64,000 bases of DNA from Neisseria bacilliformis (GTDB lineage: Bacteria; Pseudomonadota; Gammaproteobacteria; Burkholderiales; Neisseriaceae), in assembly GCF_014055025.1 (NCBI RefSeq), contig NZ_CP059571.1, forward strand, positions 2,108,001-2,172,000, written 5' to 3'. Below are positions 60,485 through 64,000 of the stretch, piece after piece. The position numbers and the translations under genes are program-made. The notes beneath the pieces are model-generated. The model was not told the DNA's origin and made no database searches. It saw only the letters and a program-made list of their open reading frames with translations. The first letter of the stretch is position 1. Every line of letters begins with the position of its first letter.

Positions 60485-62194
60485 CTACAACAGCCAGCCG
60501 CCGTCGTAGTGTTCGAGAAACTCGCCGAATTCTTTTTGCGCCCTGCGGATGGCGGTGGGATCCTGGCCTTCCAGCACGCGCTCGAATTGGGCGAGGGCGT
60601 GGCTGATGGTTTGGCGTTGGTCGCCGAGGTATTCCTCGTAAAGCCGTTTGGCTTTTTCCAAAAGATAAACGTTTTCCTGCTGCTCGCGCGGGTGCACTTT
60701 AAGGGCGGCGAGTTTGGCCAGCGAGGCTTGGATTTCGGCTTCGCTCAAATTCGCGCTGTTGTGGCGGAAGGTCTGGTTGGCGCGGATGTCGAACTCGTCG
60801 TTGGTGATGTCCACGTCGAGCAGGCCGTTGATGTCGTAGCTGAAACGCACGTCTGCATGCACTTCGCCGGCGGGGCGCGGCGGGATTTTGATTTTCATCG
60901 TGCCCAGCAGCAGGTTTTCGCGGGCGATGGCGGATTCGCCCTGGAACACTTCAAATTCCAGCGCGTCCTGGTTGTCGCGCACGGTAACGTAGCGTTCGAC
61001 GCGGGAAACGGGCACGGGCATGTTGCGCTCGATAATCGGCGAAAAGCGGCCGACGATCAGCTCGCCGTCATCCGCCGTGATACTGCTGTTCACGCCCAGC
61101 GAGAAGGGCATCACGTCGGTGAGCACCACTTCGTCCACGCTTTGGTCGCGAGCAATCAGGGCGGCCTGAACCGCCGCGCCGCGCGCGATGGCTTCGTCGG
61201 GGTTGACGGAAACATTGGCGATGCGGCGGAACAGTTGGGCGATGCTCTGGCGAATCAATGGCATACGGGTCGCACCGCCGACGAGGATGATGCTGTCGAT
61301 CTGGTCGGGGCGCAGCTTGGCGTCGCGCAGGGCGCGTTCGAGCGGGCGGCGCAGACGCGCCATCAGCGGCTTGGCGGCTTCGTGGAACTCGTGGCGGGTA
61401 ACGGTGGCGGCAACCATGCGGCCGCCGACGTTGACGGCGATTTCGGCCTGCATTTCTTCGCCGAGTTTGCGTTTGGCAGTTTCCAGTGCCTGCCACAATT
61501 CGCTGCTGTCGGCGAGTCTGGCGCGCTCGTCGTCGTTCAGATCCTTGCACTGGCGCAAAAAGCAGTGGCGCAGCACCTGCACGAAGTCTTCGCCGCCCAA
61601 ATGGTTGTCGCCCGCGCTGGCGGACACCTGCACCACGCCGTCGAAATAGTCGAGCACGGACACGTCAAACGTGCCGCCGCCGAGGTCGTAAATCAGAAAA
61701 CGGGTATCGTCGGGACGTTCCTGCAAGCCGTAGGCCAGACCGGCGGCGGTGGGCTCGTTCAACAGACGCAGCGCGTTCAGCCCGGCCATCTGCGCGGCGT
61801 TGCGCGTGGCCTGCCGTTGGATGGCGTTGAAATAGGCGGGCACGGTAATCACCGCGTCGGTAACGGTTTCGCCCAAAAAGGCTTCGGCGTCCTCTTTGAG
61901 CTGTTTCAAAACCAGCGCGGACAATTCTTCGGCGCGGAAGGTTTTGCCGCCGATACGGAAGGTTTTGTCGGTGCCCATAAAGCGTTTGAAGGCTGAGGCG
62001 GTGGACTGCGGCGCGGTGCGCAGCCGCTCGCGGGCGGCAAGGCCGACCAGGATGTTGCCCGCGTCGTCGGCACTGACGACGGATGGGGTGAGGAAGTGGC
62101 CGAGGCGGTTGGGAATCAGGCGGGTTTCGCCGTCAAGAAACTGGGCGACGAGGCTGTTAGTGGTACCCAGGTCGATGCCGATTTGCAGGGTCAT
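60485..62194 (-). CDS. hscC: Hsp70-family chaperone HscC
   Basis: A 569-residue short Hsp70 resembling E. coli HscC rather than DnaK or HscA. It begins LQIGIDLGTTNSLVAQFLDG and has the second phosphate loop LIYDLGGGTFDVSVLDY. LRRPLERALRDAKLRPDQID and SFSPIIERN-like RFSPIIERNMPVPVSRVERY follow. The substrate domain is short and lacks the DnaK lid tail. The ATG at 62194 is chosen; 15 upstream codons are non-coding. It converges with the CbpA/CbpM operon, its likely partner. Confidence 0.88.
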   Translation of the reverse strand: MTLQIGIDLGTTNSLVAQFLDGETRLIPNRLGHFLTPSVVSADDAGNILVGLAARERLRTAPQSTASAFKRFMGTDKTFRIGGKTFRAEELSALVLKQLKEDAEAFLGETVTDAVITVPAYFNAIQRQATRNAAQMAGLNALRLLNEPTAAGLAYGLQERPDDTRFLIYDLGGGTFDVSVLDYFDGVVQVSASAGDNHLGGEDFVQVLRHCFLRQCKDLNDDERARLADSSELWQALETAKRKLGEEMQAEIAVNVGGRMVAATVTRHEFHEAAKPLMARLRRPLERALRDAKLRPDQIDSIILVGGATRMPLIRQSIAQLFRRIANVSVNPDEAIARGAAVQAALIARDQSVDEVVLTDVMPFSLGVNSSITADDGELIVGRFSPIIERNMPVPVSRVERYVTVRDNQDALEFEVFQGESAIARENLLLGTMKIKIPPRPAGEVHADVRFSYDINGLLDVDITNDEFDIRANQTFRHNSANLSEAEIQASLAKLAALKVHPREQQENVYLLEKAKRLYEEYLGDQRQTISHALAQFERVLEGQDPTAIRRAQKEFGEFLEHYDGGWLL

Positions 62195-62387
62195 GGTGTC
62201 CGTTAAGTGTTTGTGAAGAAAGGGCGCATTGTAAAGCAATGCAGCCGGAAACGCTGGCTTTTGCTTGCCTGCTGCGCTGCCGTGTGGCGGAAACGGCGGT
62301 TTAGGGAGGATTTGTAACGGAAAGGCCGTCTGAAAACGCTTTTACCGGTTTTCAGACGGCCTATTCCCATCCAGCCGCCGCATGGTG

Positions 62388-62416
62388 CAAAAAAACCTGC
62401 CGCAGAGGCGGCAGGT
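62388..62416 (-). terminator. Terminator of the rimM-trmD-rplS operon
   Basis: On the minus strand AACCTGCCGC and GCGGCAGGTT form a perfect stem with loop CTCT, followed by seven T. It begins about 15 bases after the rplS stop. An inverted DUS pair (62321-62362) lies further on. Confidence 0.9.
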
Positions 62417-62430
62417 TCGGTCTTGGCGTA

Positions 62431-62802
62431 TCAGCCCTGCGCTTTGCGGGTGGGCAGTTTTTCTTTGATGCGGGCGGCTTTGCCGGTGAGGCCGCGCAGG
62501 TAGTACAGCTTGGCGCGGCGCACGTCGCCACGGCGTTTGACTTCGATTTTTTCAACGGTGGGCGAGTAGAGCTGGAAGGTACGCTCCACGCCTTCGCCGC
62601 TGGAAATTTTGCGCACGATGAAGTTACTGTTCAGACCGCGGTTGCGGCGGGCGATAACCACGCCTTCGTAAGCCTGCAAGCGGCTGCGGGTGCCTTCGAC
62701 CACGCGCACGTGCACGACAACGGTGTCGCCCGGTGCGAATTCGGGGATTTGTTTGCCCAAGCGGGCGATTTCTTCCTGTTCGAGTTGCTGGATCAGGTTC
62801 AT
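62431..62802 (-). CDS. rplS: 50S ribosomal protein L19
   Basis: L19 sits at the 30S-50S interface. The 123-residue product has [20 protein letters not shown], the central [20 protein letters not shown] and the end [20 protein letters not shown], all conserved. Its ATG overlaps the trmD stop by four bases, the classic trmD-rplS coupling. Confidence 0.97.
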   Translation of the reverse strand: MNLIQQLEQEEIARLGKQIPEFAPGDTVVVHVRVVEGTRSRLQAYEGVVIARRNRGLNSNFIVRKISSGEGVERTFQLYSPTVEKIEVKRRGDVRRAKLYYLRGLTGKAARIKEKLPTRKAQG

Positions 62803-63569
62803 TGTTTATTTCCTAAGTCTAATGGGATTGCCCGTTGCTCTTCTTCAATTTTGCGCAAGAGGCGGGCTTCCTGTGGGATCAAACTGCGCCGTGCCAGCAA
62901 ATCCGGCCGGCGCGCCAAAGTGCGTCGCAGCGATTGTTCCAACCGCCACTCGGCTATCAGGCCGTGGTTGCCCGAGCGTAAAACCGCCGGAACAGCCATG
63001 CCCTGAAATTCTGTCGGGCGTGTGTAGTGCGGGCAGTCCAAGAGGCCGTCTGAAAACGAGTCCTGCTCGGCCGAACGCATGTCGCCCAATACGCCCGGAA
63101 CGAGGCGCAGCACTGCGTCCATCAGCATCATTGCGGGCAGTTCGCCGCCGGAGACGACAAAGTCGCCGATGGCGATTTCCTCGTCCACGCTGCTTTGCAG
63201 CAGGCGTTCGTCTATGCCTTCGTAACGGCCGCACAGCAAAATAAGGTCGGGCAGTTTGGCCAGCTCGGCCGCTTTGGCGTGGCTCATCGGCTGCCCCTGC
63301 GGGCTGAGGTACACCACCCTGCCCCGCCCGCTTTCGGTTTGCGCCTGCGCGGCGCGGATGGCGGCTTCGAGCGGCGGCGCCATCATAATCATGCCCGGCC
63401 CGCCGCCGAAGGGGCGGTCGTCGATGTAGCCGAGCTTGTTGTCGGCGAAGCGGCGCGGGTTGATTGTTTCAAACCGCCATATGCCCTGTTTGAAAGCCCG
63501 TCCGGTTACGCCGCAGCCTGTGATGGCGGCGAACATTTCGGGAAACAGGGTAACGGCTTGGATTTTCAT
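62799..63569 (-). CDS. trmD: tRNA (guanine37-N1)-methyltransferase
   Basis: TrmD methylates G37 of tRNA to hold the reading frame. The 256-residue SPOUT enzyme has the conserved [14 protein letters not shown], the SAM knot [15 protein letters not shown] and [20 protein letters not shown], and the region after it with PHYTRPTEF. Its ATG shares one base with the rimM stop and its stop overlaps the rplS start. An uptake sequence lies within the gene (about 63043). Confidence 0.97.
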   Translation of the reverse strand: MKIQAVTLFPEMFAAITGCGVTGRAFKQGIWRFETINPRRFADNKLGYIDDRPFGGGPGMIMMAPPLEAAIRAAQAQTESGRGRVVYLSPQGQPMSHAKAAELAKLPDLILLCGRYEGIDERLLQSSVDEEIAIGDFVVSGGELPAMMLMDAVLRLVPGVLGDMRSAEQDSFSDGLLDCPHYTRPTEFQGMAVPAVLRSGNHGLIAEWRLEQSLRRTLARRPDLLARRSLIPQEARLLRKIEEEQRAIPLDLGNKQ

Positions 63570-64000
63570 CAGTAGTCGGCGGCCCAGTCGGCGGTGATGG
63601 TGCGGGTTTCGCGGTTGACTTCGCCGACAAACTGCGCCACGAACGGAATCAGGGTTTCCCCGCCTTCATGCCGCACGACCAGTATGTCGTGCGCGCCGGT
63701 TTCCATCAGGCCGCTGACCGTGCCGAGGGTTTCGCCGGCGGGCGTGATGACGGTCATGCCGACCAGATCCGCCCAGTAGTATTCGCCTTCTTCGGTTTCT
63801 TCAAAGTCGGCGCGGTTGATTTCGACGGTATAACCGCGCAGCAGCTGCGCGGCGTCGCGGTCGCCGATGCCTTGGAATTTGACGTGCAGGCCGTCGGCGG
63901 CGGTTTTGCCGGCCTCCAAAACGACAGAAACGGCTTTACCGTTTCTGCTCAAACGCCATTCGGGATAGTCCAAAAGGCTGTCGGCGTATTCGGTGTCGAC
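63569..64000 (-). CDS. rimM: Ribosome maturation factor RimM (N-terminus outside the window)
   Basis: RimM helps mature the 30S head. The C-terminal ~143 residues are seen: end of the N-terminal domain ([15 protein letters not shown]), then the PRC-barrel ([20 protein letters not shown] to [12 protein letters not shown]). The frame is open to the right edge. It is followed at once by trmD and rplS, the usual order; rpsP should lie just beyond the window. Confidence 0.95.
   Translation of the reverse strand, partial: VDTEYADSLLDYPEWRLSRNGKAVSVVLEAGKTAADGLHVKFQGIGDRDAAQLLRGYTVEINRADFEETEEGEYYWADLVGMTVITPAGETLGTVSGLMETGAHDILVVRHEGGETLIPFVAQFVGEVNRETRTITADWAADY

Noticed and set aside
60509-61996. 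495-residue open frame on the plus strand
   Set aside because: Antisense shadow of hscC.

Overview
The window is about 64 kb of high-GC DNA from a member of the Neisseriaceae, most likely a Neisseria species. The main evidence is the dense coverage by the neisserial DNA uptake sequence of the AG dialect (AGGCCGTCTGAA), mostly as inverted pairs that act as terminators. The gene content agrees: MisR/MisS, a Slam translocon with Slam-type surface lipoproteins, lipid-modified azurin, PldA, SlyD and dRS3 repeats. The high GC and AG dialect point away from N. meningitidis and N. gonorrhoeae and towards a commensal such as N. bacilliformis or a relative. The species is inference.

Layout. 1-8.9 kb: end of a probable Na/Pi cotransporter, a DUF2868 membrane protein, ubiD with a lipoprotein gene upstream, two small lipoproteins, and an NSS-type sodium symporter with its small MetS-like subunit. 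8.9-11.4 kb: a slam gene behind a surface lipoprotein gene that is frameshifted at an 11-base G tract, so probably phase-OFF. 11.6-20.5 kb: polyamine-binding protein, rpsT, pldA, DUF502, two Ivy-family genes, aspS, pyrC. 20.9-27.4 kb: pepN, a small AT-rich insert (XRE regulator, zinc ribbon, unknown protein) with a Kingella-type uptake sequence, a tannase-like hydrolase, a YihY protein. 27.9-37.7 kb: MarR regulator, hemerythrin, azurin, DciA-like, rnhA, FAD oxidase, slyD, CinA-like, rpmE, slyX, a Na+/H+ antiporter. 38.3-43.8 kb: rpmB-rpmG, lpxH, a candidate small RNA, ruvC with a GIY-YIG gene, prfB, lpxB. 44.1-51.6 kb: Lrp, SnoaL-like, NAD(P)-binding and LysR genes, DUF808, a nitrilase, a thioredoxin-like gene with hemW, DUF4298, tRNA-Asn. 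51.7-64 kb: trmA, misR-misS, pnp, a second Slam-type lipoprotein, a DnaJ/CbpM/HscC chaperone set, and rimM-trmD-rplS running off the end.

Most genes are housekeeping. The unusual content is between them. There are palindromes beginning with GTAG, often in head-to-head pairs (REP/BIME-like). There are dRS3 pairs. A ~165-bp element with long inverted repeats often supplies the stop codon of the gene it adjoins. A 25-base dRS3-like hairpin repeatedly splits an uptake sequence at one exact position. Two homopolymeric tracts look phase-variable. Between lpxH and ruvC a consensus promoter and a strong terminator lie about 70 bases apart, which suggests an unannotated small RNA.

All calls come from reading the sequence and translations; no database search was run. 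Functional names rest on recognised motifs and family resemblance.
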